A stretch of 64,000 bases of DNA from Stachybotrys elegans (GCA_020746835.1 JAGPNK010000011.1:558001-622000), one strand, 5' to 3'; positions 35,519-47,740 are shown, counted from the stretch's first letter. The notes: generated by a model not told the origin, from the sequence alone. A program made the numbers and translations.

Positions 35519-36991
35519 GTTGTTTAGATTAAGGTCGGATATTTTATCCGACAAGAAACGTCCCCATCTACATTAGTAGCTCGTTATTTTGCCATATCAA
35601 ACGTCTATCCATCGACTGCTCTGCCTCACAATAGTCCATCTGTACTGCCGTTAGGGTGATTTAATGCCTGGCTAAAGTGACTGTTATTGGCATATGAAGC
35701 GTTCGTGGGGCCATTCTCTGTCTCTGTGATCACGGTGTCACGGAACCACAATCAGAAGGCCAATCGGAAGCAAAAGCGTTGGGTATTCCGGCTGGCCCGA
35801 AGAGCCCAAGCCAAGAGAAGTCTTTATGGGGGCCAGAAACGCTATGACTGTGGATCGGCACCTAAAGAGTCATGATGGCGAAGTGACATGCGCGTTTGCG
35901 TTCGTATCGGAAAGTTTTGATGACATAGGGGGCCAAAAAGCACAAGCTGGGGGCGATTTCTCATAAGTGCCGGGCTGCGCACGCAACGTGACAGCGTTGC
36001 CCCCTGATAATATTGATGTACGCGCCCAAAAAGGGTTGCGGTAGAGCATCCTTCCTTCTTGGCCGCATGTAGACGCAAGCGGAGAGATAATCTGAGGCGC
36101 TTCGCCAATTCACCTGTCTCACTGTTGTTACAGCAAGGCGCCCTCCAGGCGAGCGGGTCGAATCGGTTGCACGGCTAGAGATGCAGCGGGCTTTCCACCT
36201 GGGCCGTGCCAGGAATCGGTCCACGGGGAAATCCTGCTAATAAAGCGGATATAGAAAACGGGACGAGGCTTCGTTACCATGGCAGGGTGCAGAATCTGGA
36301 GTGCGGCTGATGGGGAACTTTGGAACCCCCGCCAAGCCACCCCCTCTTCATATGCAAGCCTGATGCCTTGTTTGTTATCCGCCTTGACAATGGCCGGCCT
36401 ATCGCCGCGTCACAGCAGGGCATGCCGAGACAAAGATAATATGACGGAATATGGAGATTTGAGCAGCAGATCTGTGTATGCAGGCTGACCACCATCAACC
36501 GCTGGCCCCCTTGGCCGACAAAGATACTTTGGGCTGCCGCGGCCGCATCTGAAACTCTCCAAAGATACGTGGCGGCAATTATGCTGTGGCCATGTACTCG
36601 TTCCTCATGCGGACCGGCGCACAATCCGCATGTAGTTGATGCATGATAACAGGAGAGCGCGGCGGAACACGCCACCGTGCTTACTCCGTGCATATAACCC
36701 ATGGGGGTTTGCGTCTCGGCCTTTCCCTTCTTGACTTGCTTCCCTGCAATGTTGGTTCGGCCCGGTAGACATGGCGGCAACGGCTACGCGAACTTGGAGC
36801 GAGCGTTGGGCAGATCGCTGATCTGGGATTTACGAGGTGGCTCTTGGGTTGCACTCTTGGTGTCCAAGAGAAACAATATGTAACACCATCTCCTCGTTTA
36901 CATACGTTGCCTGCCCCCGCGACAGCTCCATTATCCCGTCCACTCCACCCAGAAGGGGAATCAGATTGGTATAAGTAGCGCACCCAAGACG
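35519..36991. other. Long intergenic region before the cluster regulator
   Basis: About 1.5 kb. Open frames on both strands are short and lack family-like content. A TCGGCCCGG site lies at 36757, and TATAAGTA at about 36970 is close to the regulator ATG. Confidence 0.5.
36757..36765. promoter_or_regulatory. CGG-N-CCG site TCGGCCCGG
   Basis: In the regulator's own promoter, about 230 bases upstream; consistent with autoregulation. Confidence 0.35.
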
Positions 36992-38057
36992 ATGAGCCGA
37001 TCGTCCAGACATATGGCGTGTAAAACATGCCGAGACCGCAAGGTCCGCTGCGATGGAGGCCAGCCTTCGTGTGAGAAGTGTCGTCGGGCAGGCGACAAGT
37101 GCATCTATATTCCCGCGTCCACTCCGACCCGAGCAGATCTCGCGCAGACGATAGCCAGTCTACAAGAACGACTCGGTTAGTCCAGGTCCATGACGGAAAA
37201 TATTCCACCAAGCTAATCGTTGATGGTGGATTAAAGCCAAGGCCGAGGCTGAAATACTAACCCAACGGAGTGAAGCGACGGCCAACGCCCCTGTCCACGA
37301 GCAAACCATGGCCCCGGCGGGCTCCAACTCGTTTCAATCATCCGTGGTCGGGGATAGCCCGCCATTTGATATAACATTCCCGTCTCCAACGTCCATGACT
37401 GGGCTTCAACCATGCCCGGCGGTGTGCACTTCACAGCCCGACACAGATTATCCGGGCCTGGTGACGACGGCCTCGGACGATGATATGAATTGGGAGGTTC
37501 TGCGCTCGCTGCTCACATCGCCGCCCGCCGTCAGGATAGACTTTCAGCCAGACAAGCGGCTGGAAGAGGAAGAGGAGCGGTTATCGCTTCGCAGCTTCTC
37601 GCTGCCGAGCCTGAATGAGATTCGAGCCCTCAATGGGACCCGGAGGGAAAGCCAGGCGAGTTCGAGTCAGCCGACCCAGGACGGTCGCCACAACAAGGTC
37701 ATGGCTGAGTTTGGAGACCTCTTACTATCTGTCTTTTCAACGGAGGCAGAAATCGCAGGCGTATCCTCTGCCGTCGCCGAGTACCTGTCGTGGGCGAGGC
37801 AAACCCCAGAGAGGGCCGATTACCCCGCCGTTCTCCAGGTTCTCGAGACCAGAGTGCGCGAGCTGAACCACCTAGCCTCAACGCGATACTGGGCAGCTTT
37901 CAAGCAGATGCGTGCTTCGTTTGCACGAGACGAATATGTTCAAGAATACCTCAGGTCACTGGAGACAGAAATGGTGGACCAGAACATTAAGACGATGCAG
38001 TTCTTTCATGAGTACTACGACATATCCATGCCGCTGGAGGATCAACAGAGGGAATAG
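36992..38057 (+). CDS. Small Zn2Cys6 transcription factor, probable cluster regulator
   Basis: Two exons (36992-37175, 37237-38057) give 334 residues. The N-terminal zinc cluster MACKTCRDRKVRCDGGQPSC continues with EKCRRAGDKC, so six cysteines are in standard spacing. A short helix (LAQTIASLQERLAKAEAEIL) could dimerise. The middle is acidic and low in complexity; the C-terminal 130 residues are helical and do not look like the long Fungal_trans domain. Short regulators of this kind (AflR size) often sit inside the clusters they control. It is the natural candidate for binding CGG-N-CCG, which is present in its own promoter. Binding itself is inference. Confidence 0.88.
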
Positions 38058-39582
38058 GGTAGCTTTAAATACACGTATCAATATAGCCATGTTTGAGAAT
38101 GTCCTCTCACGGTGACTTAATGGAGCCTTTTGTGTTGGATGAGTAATGCCAAATGCAATCTTCAGCGTTCCAAGTCAAGCCACGCCAGGTCTGGTTCGAG
38201 AGGCTATGCGGACTGATTCGAAGAAAGTCTCCGATAGGGTCGGTATCCTCTACGCGACGACTTCAGACCGATATACTACGCAGGTGGCGCACAGGATGTA
38301 AGCGAACCCTGGCCAAATCAAATGTTTTTCTATGAATGTTTCCTTTCGGATTGCATACTGTCCATCTGCGCATGCTTTTAAGTTCTATATGATGTCGCGA
38401 GGAGGCAGATGAGATGCAAATCACTGGGGAAGACAGCGCCCTAAAACCGTGCGTTCTAGGACAGAAAACGAAGTGTTTATATCAAAATTTGCATTGGGAG
38501 GACTGGGAATGTCTCAGCCCATAGCTCGCAAGGATAGAGAATGCGTCAGATCTGTAATTCAGCTCCGACGCTCCTCAAAGGCGCACTGGTTGCAGTCGAT
38601 GCCTCCTCCGCCGTATAACATGACGATCGGCCGTTGATGTTGCATTTTCAGCCTCCTGCCACGAGCGTCATACTTCCCCTCAATGTGACCCAGTGGGGTG
38701 GTAGCCGTTAACCTTATCGAAGGGCATCAGCCCTGCGACCGTTGGCTGTGTGGCTCGCCTGGAGCCAACAGAGCGGTAGACCACACGCGTTAATTACCAC
38801 CGCCAGTGCTACGTAGCAACGCCCCAATCCCACATGACTGGCGATCGGATGATCTAGACGCCGGAGGAATACAAATTGTGGGGGTCCAATGAATGAGATC
38901 GATTTGTCACGGCCTGGATCACGAGAAGCATCGGAATTGCTTCGGATGGATATCGGGTTGCTCACAGGCCGTGGAGGCTGGCGAGAGATTGGCTGTGAGT
39001 TTCACCACTACGTTGAATAAAACATATGAAGCGGAAAGAAGACAAGCTTCTGCTAAGCGGCCAGTAGCTATCAGACGAGATCTACATGATTGCTGCCAGC
39101 CCATAATGGGGGTGGACAAGGAGTGCCTCAGTAACGATCACTCAAGGAGTAAGGACAATTGAAACCTATCAACGAACAGAAGAACACACCTACTTCAATG
39201 GAAAATTTAGAACTAAAAATAATGCAAATAATAATGCAGACAAGAATACAATTTCTACTCCTAATTGACCTAGTAACATCACCAACGCCTCCTTTTGCTG
39301 CTCTCGCAATATTACCCCTTTCCCATTGGATTACGGTAACAGTACCTATTTCAGCCACCCTTCGCCATAATAAGGATTAATTAATTTCTTTCAGCATTAC
39401 AGTACCCTCACTGTAGCCCACGTACTTCTTATTACTCCCGGGCGGAGGTGTTTTCCCCACATTTGCACGCAGTGACACGAATGAGTCTCAAAATCAATCT
39501 GCTTTATTATCCTAAGTACAAGTACTAAACTATTGGATCGCCAGATCCGTACCACCACAACAACACATGTAGGTTCATCGCC
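38058..39582. other. Intergenic, nothing recognised
   Basis: 1.5 kb between convergent genes. It includes an A-rich segment near 39180-39260. No gene, RNA or shared motif was seen. Confidence 0.5.
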
Positions 39583-40718
39583 TTATTCGCTCTCAGTAAA
39601 ATAGCTAAGAAGGAAATCATGGACTGCCCTGGCGGTAAGGGCGGCCGTGTAATGCAACGTCAAGGCATGCCCCGTGTTTTCAGGGGCGAAATATCCAAAT
39701 CGCGAGACATTTGGGTAAAAGTCGCGAGTATCGCGAAGAATCTCCTCGCACCGCTCCTTTGGAGGTTCACAGAAGACCCTATCATGGACACCAGTCGCCA
39801 CGTATAGTGCCCCCTGTAGTCAACCGGTGAGGTAGCAGCAAAGTCTAGATTGCCCGTCTGACCAATGCTCCACGTGTCTTGGTACTCATAGTCTATAAGT
39901 GGGATCGCCGTATCATAGCCACCGGGATGATAAAAGTTTGCCTCTCGTTCTCCTTGCTCCTCGGTTGTGATGTAGCCCAAGGGCAGATGGGAGAAGCGTT
40001 CAGGCGAAAGCATTGCTGCAGAGCGCATCTTGGAGGTTGCAAGGACAGTGTGATTGGGTGTGTTGCTGAACCCAGTCAATACCAAGGCGTCAACGGCGTC
40101 AGGGTGCTGGATCGCGAGACCTGTAGCAACCCATCCGCCATATGAGTGAGCGACGATGGCCACCTTGTCAAAGGTGCGTTGCAAAGGCCCGTCAGGCTGA
40201 GTGCGCGCATGGGCAATGACTTGATGCAGGGTCTCGACTATCATGGGACCCTGCACAACCTCAAGAGGATCAGGGAACTCGGTGCTAGTACCATGGGCCA
40301 CACGATCTATTGCTAGAGTGTGATAGCCTTGGTTGTTGGCGTAGGCATGCCAATCATACTGGCCGCCGAAGCCCAAGCCGGACCACATGGTTTTGTTGTA
40401 ACTGATGCCGTGGACCAGGACCTGCAGTACACCCAGCTGGTTCTCAACAGCAGGACGACAATACATGCCCTCGATTGTGAGGTTTTGACGGAGGGTTTCA
40501 GTGCCCACAACAGGAGGCCCAGTGCCGCTGAAGCCACCGTAGTAGAAGTCTAGGATGGCACCTTCATCGTTCAAATCAGGTTCCGGACTCCAGACAACGT
40601 TCTCGGCAACGGCAGCTAGGCGAAAAGACACCTCGCTGCATTGCGACACAAGAGGTATCCTCGCAGCATGGATGTGAAAGGAGAAGAGTAGAAGACCAAA
40701 GCTCCGGAGCCAATACAT
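39583..40718 (-). pseudogene. Secreted alpha/beta hydrolase with an apparent frameshift
   Basis: The frame from 40718 begins with a signal peptide (MYWLRSFGLLLFSFHIHAA). It shows LVHGISYNKTMW (oxyanion region) and the elbow VAHSYGGWVA (Ser nucleophile). The similarity continues past 39815 only in a different frame, as LYVATGVHDR with the acid Asp and GHALTLHYT with the catalytic His, to a stop at 39583. The switch falls at a run of five C on the plus strand (39810-39814). No intron with sensible signals and length restores it; an 11-base candidate is too short. Either the gene is broken, giving a protein that lacks the acid and His, or the assembled sequence lost or gained a base. If intact it would be a lipase- or esterase-like hydrolase and a candidate for releasing or hydrolysing the PKS product. 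It is divergent from the P450. Confidence 0.72.
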
Positions 40719-41635
40719 GATTGCAGAAGCTAAAAGAGCCAATAAACTGGGCTATGACTTGGAAGTTGCGCAGGGAATTAATTTTGTCTACAACTGAAGC
40801 GATCGTCAACAACTACATATAGGCGAGGAAACACCCTTCAATCAATGCAACCCAACGTTATAATTCCGGCAAGATGAATTAATGCGCTCTCCTCGTCGCG
40901 TCGTTTCTTCTCCCGACGAATCTGCCGAGACGTAGCCCGACATCGCAACCAGGAAAGCCCGTCGCTGATCGCCACATCACCCGACAGGACGATGACGAAT
41001 GCACCATGCCAAGCTCCAAACAAGCTTTCTGGCTTCTTATAAATCCATATGTTAGCCTTATCAATCGTCATTTGCTGGGCACGGCGTAACCCCTCTGTGG
41101 CCATGCAACTGCCGACGCGCATGTCTGTCCGGCCTCAAGCCAACTCCGACAAGATCTGCAGTCGCAGGAGGTCCAACGTCGTATGCATTGATTGAACCCT
41201 CCAAAATGTTGGAGGTGCCATATCACGACGGAGAAACAGAGTGTATATTCAACAAGTTTTCAACTTCCGCCGTGCAAAGTGTGAGTTGCACCAGCAGTGG
41301 ACCCTGAAGCCTTGGGGCGGTTATTTTCCCTTCGTGCGCGGAATCAGAGCGTAGAGCGGAAATACTCTTGTCTTGGCCTGAGTCTTTGGGTTACATTGAA
41401 CCAAACCCTTATCTCAACGCTCCTGTCGTACGTTGCACTGGACAAATGTCGTCACCCACACCTCCTTTCACGAAAGCCCGCCCCCACCTGCGTCACAAGT
41501 GACGGTGTTATTTTTCGAAGTCTGGCACGGAATGCACGACTGATTAGCCGCGCAAACACCTGCCTGCTCTGGAAGGGGGGGAGGGGGGAAGCTCTTGGGT
41601 GCACTGCCTGTCTGCCAGTTCTGCATCCCGGGCTG

Positions 41636-41646
41636 CTCGGCCCGAG
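41636..41646. promoter_or_regulatory. CTCGGCCCGAG palindrome (CGG-N-CCG)
   Basis: Perfect copy, same sequence as the PKS-promoter site, 210 bases from the P450 ATG. Confidence 0.6.
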
Positions 41647-41688
41647 ACCCACCGGCAAAATGGTACACTTTCGGAAACGCCCCACTTA

Positions 41689-41697
41689 TCGGCCCGG
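41689..41697. promoter_or_regulatory. CGG-N-CCG site TCGGCCCGG
   Basis: Second, shorter copy 53 bases further on. Confidence 0.35.
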
Positions 41698-41855
41698 GAC
41701 AGAATGGCCGGCAAGCTGTTGTTGTGTTCTGGCATACCGAACAGACGGACTCGTATGGCGAGAGAGCAGATAGTAGAGGGGGATATTAGGAACGGGTCAT
41801 GTGTATCCATTGACAGGAATGACCCGCTGGGTATGCCAGAATAGCCTTGAACGCA

Positions 41856-43567
41856 ATGAACAGTATCAGTATCGCACCAGGGACAGCCTGGCCATTCGCC
41901 GCCATTGGCGCTGGCGTTGGCCTTCATCTTGGCTTCTTTATCCGTGGAGAGCATCACATGAATGGAGTCAAGTACATGCAGATTGCTACACTGGCCTTCT
42001 GTGGCTTCGCAGCCGCTCTTACAAGATTCTATGGTGTGACTCTGCCTTCGGCGTTGCTCACAACATCTTCCATCTCTGGCTACATGCTTCTCGGGACATT
42101 AAGCAGCACATTGGCCTATCGGCTCCTTTTTCATCCGCTACGGAGGTTTCCTGGGCCTTTCGGAGCACAAATCACCAGTCTCTGGTTCAGCAACCACGTC
42201 TATCGAAACGCAGATGCACACAAGAAGTCCCTCGAACTCTATAAAAAGTATGGCACGTTTGTGAGAGTCGGGTCGAACGACCTTATGATTGTCCACCCAT
42301 TGGCTGTACCTGTCGTGCACGGGCTGCAGAGCAAGTGCCGCAAGGCTTCATGGTATGACGAGGACTGGCCTCGTGCCTCCATCCATACCAGCCGCGATCA
42401 CCAATTCCACCACAGCCGGCGACGTGTGTGGAGTCAAGCATTCAGCGACAAGGCGCTGAGAGGCTACGAAAACCGCATTGTCTCCTACAACAGAGCCCTC
42501 ATCGACCGCCTCTATGAGTACGGTGGCCAGCCAGTCAATGCCGCCAAATGGTTCAACTACTACAGTTTTGATGTCATGGGCGACCTGGCCTTTGGAAGGG
42601 ACTTTGACATGCTCAGCAGTGGCCAACAGCATTGGGCTGTGGGATTGCTCGAGGAAGCTATGAGCATCCAGGGCCTGAAACTCCCCACGTGGATCTTCCG
42701 CATGCTTGTTGCTGTTCCAGGTCTCACTGAGAAGTACTGGCGCTTTATCCACTACTGCGACGAGCAGCTGGATCTAAAGATCAAAGGAGAAAAAGAGTCA
42801 GAGAATCCCGACCTCATGTCGACGCTGCTTGAGGACGTGGGCTCGCAGCCCTCCAAGCAGGATATGCTCACGCTTCGCAGCGACTCGAGAACCATTATTG
42901 TCGCTGGAAGTGACACAACGGCAGCCACACTGTCGCACATCTTTTGGCAATTGGCTTCTCATCCTGAACACATTGATCTGCTTCGCAAAGAACTTGCGCC
43001 ACTCGCATCTGAGGATGGAACCTTTGAGCATCAGAAGATTCAACACGCGGATCATCTCAACGCCATCATCAACGAGACGCTCCGGTTGAACCCGGTTCCT
43101 CCCACCGCTATTGTGCGCAAGACCCCTCCTGAGGGAATTTTTGTGGATGGTACATTCATCCCGGGCAACATGCACGTCTGGACTCCTCAGTATGTTATTG
43201 GACGATCCGAAATCGCCTACGAGCGGCCGTATGAGTTTATCCCCGAGAGGTGGTACTCCAAGCCAGGGATGATCAAGGAGAAGGCCGGATACGCCCCATT
43301 CTCTACCGGTAAGCTTGCTGATGCCTCGGTTTGAAGTCTTACTCACATAAACCAGGACCATACGGATGCATTGGGAGGCCTCTAGCACTGATGCAGTTGC
43401 GTCTTGTCATTGCCGACTGCATCACAAAGTTCGATATTGGGTATCCAAAGGGACATGACGGGTCGGGTTTCATTGACAATGTAAAGGACCGCTTCACCTG
43501 GGGTCTAGCTGAGCTCATCCTATGCTTCCGTCCGAGATCGGGAGTCGAGGCAAACGAGTCAGGATAG
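41856..43567 (+). CDS. Cytochrome P450 monooxygenase
   Basis: Two exons (41856-43308, 43356-43567) give 554 residues. The open frame reaches back to 41847, but the first ATG is 41856. The N-terminus has two or three hydrophobic segments, so it is ER-anchored, and then a proline-rich hinge (HPLRRFPGPFG). The I-helix is AGSDTTAAT, the K-helix ETLRLNP and the PERF-like motif PERW. The heme motif FSTGPYGCIGR is split by the single intron, just before the cysteine. The N-terminal LHLGFFIRGEHH resembles P450s often found in fungal secondary-metabolite clusters. It should hydroxylate or epoxidise a pathway intermediate. Its promoter carries the best-matching palindrome of the set. Confidence 0.95.
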
Positions 43568-44088
43568 TAGAGCAGAGGGATTTAGCCATGCAACCTCTTT
43601 GCAAGTAGGAGCATCACAATCTAGGCGCTATTACAGCGCAGCTTGGCAAATCCCCAATAATGTCATCTTGGCCATAGGCCTGCTGTTTCAAGCACTGGCC
43701 GTGGTGTCACTCAATCTCGCCATGGGCTGGGGCAGGGAGCATGCTGATTGGTTAGCAAAGACCATATTGGAGTCACTATTGCTGCGAAGTGTGCCTGATA
43801 AGGCTTATCGCCACTTTTCTATGTAGCTAGATTATCGTGTCACACCGACCTTATCCATTTGTAGAAATAAAGCCTCTTTTCAATCATCCTGAGCTCGGTG
43901 CCTTATCCGCTTTGTGACAACTATTAACAACATGACACGTCACTCCCCGATGCCTATTATTGCATCTCATGGCGTGAGGGGTAATGCGGAGAAGCAGCTT
44001 CCACCATTTCTTCGTAACCGAGTTGTTAAAAAATTTGTTCCTCGATAAAGACCTAGGAATCTACGCTGCAACAGTTCTCTCCGCCACG
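43568..44088. other. Intergenic between P450 and GMC oxidoreductase 2
   Basis: A short frame at 43599-43826 has one hydrophobic stretch but no family. No CGG-N-CCG site was seen. Confidence 0.5.
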
Positions 44089-45968
44089 ATGCTCCCCCTA
44101 CTGGTATTTTTCAGTAGTAAAACTGCCATCATAATACTTTGCTGGCTGCACTTCGCTTCTGCTATCGCGTGCTATGAGAAATATGATTACGTAGGCTGTC
44201 CCGGAGACATTTGACTTGCAGCGCATGAGTGGCTAATTGGCGTGTCTGGCAGATCATTGTCGGCGGGGGTACCGCTGGCACCGCTCTGGCTGCACGTTTG
44301 AGCCTTGGGTCCTCTCCTTCAACATCGATCCTTCTGATTGAGGCTGGACCTGAGGTGCTCGATGAGCTGAACATCAACATTCCTGGTAGGAGAGGTGCAG
44401 CGTTGGGTGGCCGGTACGACTGGAACTACACGGCAGTTGCTCAGCCGGGGCTCGCGAACAGAGTCATGCTTGTGAGCCGTGGCAAAGTGCTCGGCGGATC
44501 ATCAGCCCTCAACTTGCTCGTCTGGGACAAGGCGGCTGCCGCCGAGTATGACGCCTGGGAGGAGGTGGGCAACCCGGGCTGGAATTGGGAAACACTGAGC
44601 AGGGCCATGACAAAGTCTGAAAATTACACGGGCGGCCCCGAAGGCTCTGGCACAAGCGGCCCAGTTCATGCTGTTGTGAATCGGATCTTCCCTACGCACC
44701 AATATGCCTTCATTCCTACCCTGACAGGCAATTTCGACATTGCAGAGAACCGAAACTCACTCCAGGGGAATCCGATTGGTGTCATGCTCCAGCCAGGAAG
44801 CATTGACCCGGCAATCTACAACCGCTCGTACAGCACAAACGCATACCTACCGTTGGTCAAGGGCGCGAAGAACCTGGAAATTGTCACAAGCACTACTGTT
44901 GCCAGAATAAATCTTTCCCGGGTGTCTGATAGAGGTAAAAAATACCGGGCTACAGGAGTTCAACTAAGCGACGGCACGACCATCACGGCCAACAAGGAAG
45001 TCATTCTCGCTGCAGGGTCGATTGGAACACCCAATCTACTCGAGCTCTCTGGCATTGGACAGGCCGAAGTCATCCAGGACGCCGGAATAACCCACTTGAT
45101 AGATCTGCCGGGCGTGGGAGAGAACTATCAGGACCACTTGCGAATACCACTCTCTTATCAGTTAAAGGACAACTTTACCTCAGCTGATAGACTGAGGTCC
45201 AACGCTACATTTGCTGAGATTGAGCTTCAAAAGTGGCTCGCTGGCGAAGTATCGCTCTGGGATTATTCCGCCAGCGGCTTCGGTTTCACCAACTGGAACC
45301 AGGTGCTTAACAATGACAGCCATATCAAGGCATTGGCTCGTGAGGTTGTGGGTACATCTCCCGATGTCGGATTGCGAAAGAAGCTTCAATTTCTGGACGA
45401 CCCCTCTGTTCCCCAAGTCGAACTGATCTACGTGGACGGCTATGGCGGCGTCAAGGGATATCCTGCTATTGGCACCGAGTTGTTTGGTAAAGGCTTCGTT
45501 ACTCTCAATGCTGGACTGATGCATCCTTTGACCCGCGGTACCGTTCACATCAACTCCTCCAACCCTTTAGGGAAGCCCATTATTGACCCTCGCCATCTGG
45601 GCAACAAACACGATCTTGAAGCCATGGTTGAACTAGCCAAACTAGGTCGCCGTATCGCAACATCCGAGCCCCTGCGGTCCCTTTGGGTGTCCGAGTACGA
45701 ACCTGGGATGGACATTGTTCAGACAGACGAGGAGTGGAGGGACTATGTGCGCCGCGGTACCTTTACCATCAACCATCCGATCGGAACCGCGGCTATGCTT
45801 CCCCGCAAGGATGGAGGAGTGGTGGACCATCACCTCAAGGTCTATGGCACCTCCAACTTGAGGATTGTTGATTCAAGTATCTTTCCAGTACAGATTTCAG
45901 CGCATCCACAGTCGGTCGTGTACGGCATTGCAGAGCTTGCAGCCGAGAGGATTCTATCCGGCCTGTAG
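44089..45968 (+). CDS. GMC oxidoreductase 2 (FAD), signal-anchored
   Basis: Two exons (44089-44190, 44253-45968) give 605 residues. The short first exon supplies a hydrophobic start (MLPLLVFFSSKTAIIILCWL) and ends in KYDY, which splices exactly onto IIVGGGTAGTALAARLS, the FAD-binding motif. Other GMC marks are the GGRYDW region, RGKVLGGSSALN, GSIGTPNLLELSGIG, PGVGENYQDH and NHPIGTAAM, with a catalytic His in each of NHPIG and SAHPQ. An in-frame ATG at 43984 is an alternative start. It is closer to aryl-alcohol-oxidase-like GMCs than GMC 1 and carries many Asn glycosylation sites. It probably oxidises an alcohol in the polyketide pathway, given that it lies between the P450 and the mpaB-like oxygenase. 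Confidence 0.92.
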
Positions 45969-46175
45969 TATTTAGCAGATAGCTCAGCCGACTCTCCAAC
46001 TGTCCCGACACATCCTTCCTTCGGGACGGGGGATGAAGCAAACAAACTCCAGCGGAGGCGCTTAAGGCAAGACAGTTTATACCGAAAGTTAGCTTCTCTA
46101 CACATGGTGGGAAGATATAAGTCATCTCCAAGGACTGTGTAATCTTCCCAACAAACTATAAGTGACCACCATTCC

Positions 46176-47648
46176 TCAATATTGGAGTACAACGCGTATG
46201 ACCAATTGGCTAAACAAAAACACCATGCAAGAGGTGGCTAGAAGAACGAGGCAGCCAAGCACAAAAATGGTAAAGAAGGCCATCTCGACCGGGCGCTGGT
46301 AGAAGTTGATCGCACGCTGGTGCCACTCGGCAGTCTCCTTGCCAGTGAGTCGACCTAGTCGAGGAACGTACTTGAAGCGCATCTTGGAGCCCCCCGACAA
46401 TCCAGCTTTGCCATGAATGATGGCTTGGTGCAGGTTTTTCCGGAACCACGCACTCATTCGCTGATCAAGAGTCTTGGAGTTCTGCTGAAGCAGGGCTAGG
46501 CCGCGGACCAGCCAGCAGTGACCTTGGAAGCACGCGCTCGCGTACCATCCAGGCTTGACCAGCCCGAGTGCGCGACAAAACTTGTCACCATTCAGCCTAT
46601 AACTGCCCGCTGCGACGAAATCCCTCGAAACGTTGAATGGCGGCAGGTCCGTCAGAAATTCCACAAAGTTGTGAAGGACAATATCCGACGTTGGTGTGAG
46701 CTCCAGCTCATTTACCAGCATGCTCTCCATGGTAGCCTTGGCTCGCGCTGCCGATGAAAAATAAGCGTCTGGTGTCCCTAACAGATACGCCATGTAGCGG
46801 TACAGTGCTATATAGTCGGCAATCTCCTGCTCCCGAGGGTACACGCCCATCTGAGGCAGCTGGAGCCACATATGGTTGCAGCAAAAGGTGGAAATGGAGT
46901 GGATCGAATCCAGCGTGTTGAGGGGAATGCCGTGCTTCCTGACGTCAAAGTATCCGGGGTCCTTCTCCGCGAGACTCATGATCCGGTTGCGAACTGATGC
47001 ATGTAGCAGCCGCACGCGAATCGCTGTTGTGTGCCCAGTACCGCCAGCGCGGAGAGCCTCAATCGACTCCGAGACCTCGAGGATGAACTGGAAAGTTGAG
47101 AGAAGCCGCCGCCGAAGTGTTCGGACGGAAAAGCCTCCAGTCCTCACGAGAACCTCGACCACGCCAGCCGATGCCGTGTTTTCACCCACGAAACCCTGGA
47201 GAGCAAAGCCCATGATGTTTGCCACCGCATACCGGTAGAAGAATTCTTGGCCGCGCTTCAATTGTTCCCAGTCCACCCATTCTGGAACAGTGTGTACCTC
47301 GCCCCAGAATTCTGTCAATATCTTGTCCTCCTGGTAGTGATCCTTGAGCAAAGAGTACATGTCGTCGCTGTGGTTCACCTCTGTGGTGTCCTTCCTACTT
47401 TTGGATCGAGAGATTTCCTGAAGCCGTGCGGCCGCTTTGCTGCCGAGCTCGTCATATTCCTGAGAGAAGTGGCTCGTATCCTCCTTGGACAAGTGAAGGG
47501 ACGTCCACGCAAAACGATGGCCGGCATACTTGTAGGAGTTGCCTCCGATCTTTTCGGCCATGGCTGTCCAAGAAATAGACTCACGAATGAAGCGACGACC
47601 TTGAAGATCCAGGGAGGGGAAAGACGACCAGACCCTTCTCTTTTTCAT
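46176..47648 (-). CDS. mpaB-like ER-bound oxygenase (DUF2236), 5' end uncertain
   Basis: A single exon of about 490 residues from the first in-frame ATG (47648). The frame is open to about 47690 but without ATG before a stop. The DUF2236 core has IRVRLLHASVRNRI with the conserved Arg and His, and a following His/Arg-rich region. A C-terminal hydrophobic segment (FFTIFVLGCLVLLATSC) anchors it. The family includes the mycophenolic-acid oxygenase MpaB and bacterial rubber oxygenase; the core is a heme-binding helical fold that cleaves carbon-carbon bonds or oxidises hydrocarbons. The first exon or promoter may be missing: a DNA transposon begins less than 100 bases upstream. In this cluster it could cleave or oxidise an unsaturated chain, as the predicted PKS product would offer. 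Confidence 0.8.
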   Translation of the reverse strand: MKKRRVWSSFPSLDLQGRRFIRESISWTAMAEKIGGNSYKYAGHRFAWTSLHLSKEDTSHFSQEYDELGSKAAARLQEISRSKSRKDTTEVNHSDDMYSLLKDHYQEDKILTEFWGEVHTVPEWVDWEQLKRGQEFFYRYAVANIMGFALQGFVGENTASAGVVEVLVRTGGFSVRTLRRRLLSTFQFILEVSESIEALRAGGTGHTTAIRVRLLHASVRNRIMSLAEKDPGYFDVRKHGIPLNTLDSIHSISTFCCNHMWLQLPQMGVYPREQEIADYIALYRYMAYLLGTPDAYFSSAARAKATMESMLVNELELTPTSDIVLHNFVEFLTDLPPFNVSRDFVAAGSYRLNGDKFCRALGLVKPGWYASACFQGHCWLVRGLALLQQNSKTLDQRMSAWFRKNLHQAIIHGKAGLSGGSKMRFKYVPRLGRLTGKETAEWHQRAINFYQRPVEMAFFTIFVLGCLVLLATSCMVFLFSQLVIRVVLQY

Positions 47649-47740
47649 CCTGCTTATGACCCAGGCGGGGAGAACGTGCACTTTCCGCAGTCAATGCTGG
47701 TCAACTGCCTAGGAGTCCACCTGACAGGCATTAAAGCCTA

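Larger units (their letters stand above)
40719..41855. promoter_or_regulatory. Divergent promoter, hydrolase / P450
   Basis: Contains a perfect CTCGGCCCGAG at 41636 and TCGGCCCGG at 41689. No gene is supported. Confidence 0.55.

Noticed and set aside
36681..37211. 176-codon minus-strand frame
   Set aside because: Antisense to the Zn2Cys6 regulator's first exon; a shadow.
43599..43826. 75-codon frame with a hydrophobic stretch
   Set aside because: No signal or family, directly behind the P450 stop; probably 3' sequence.
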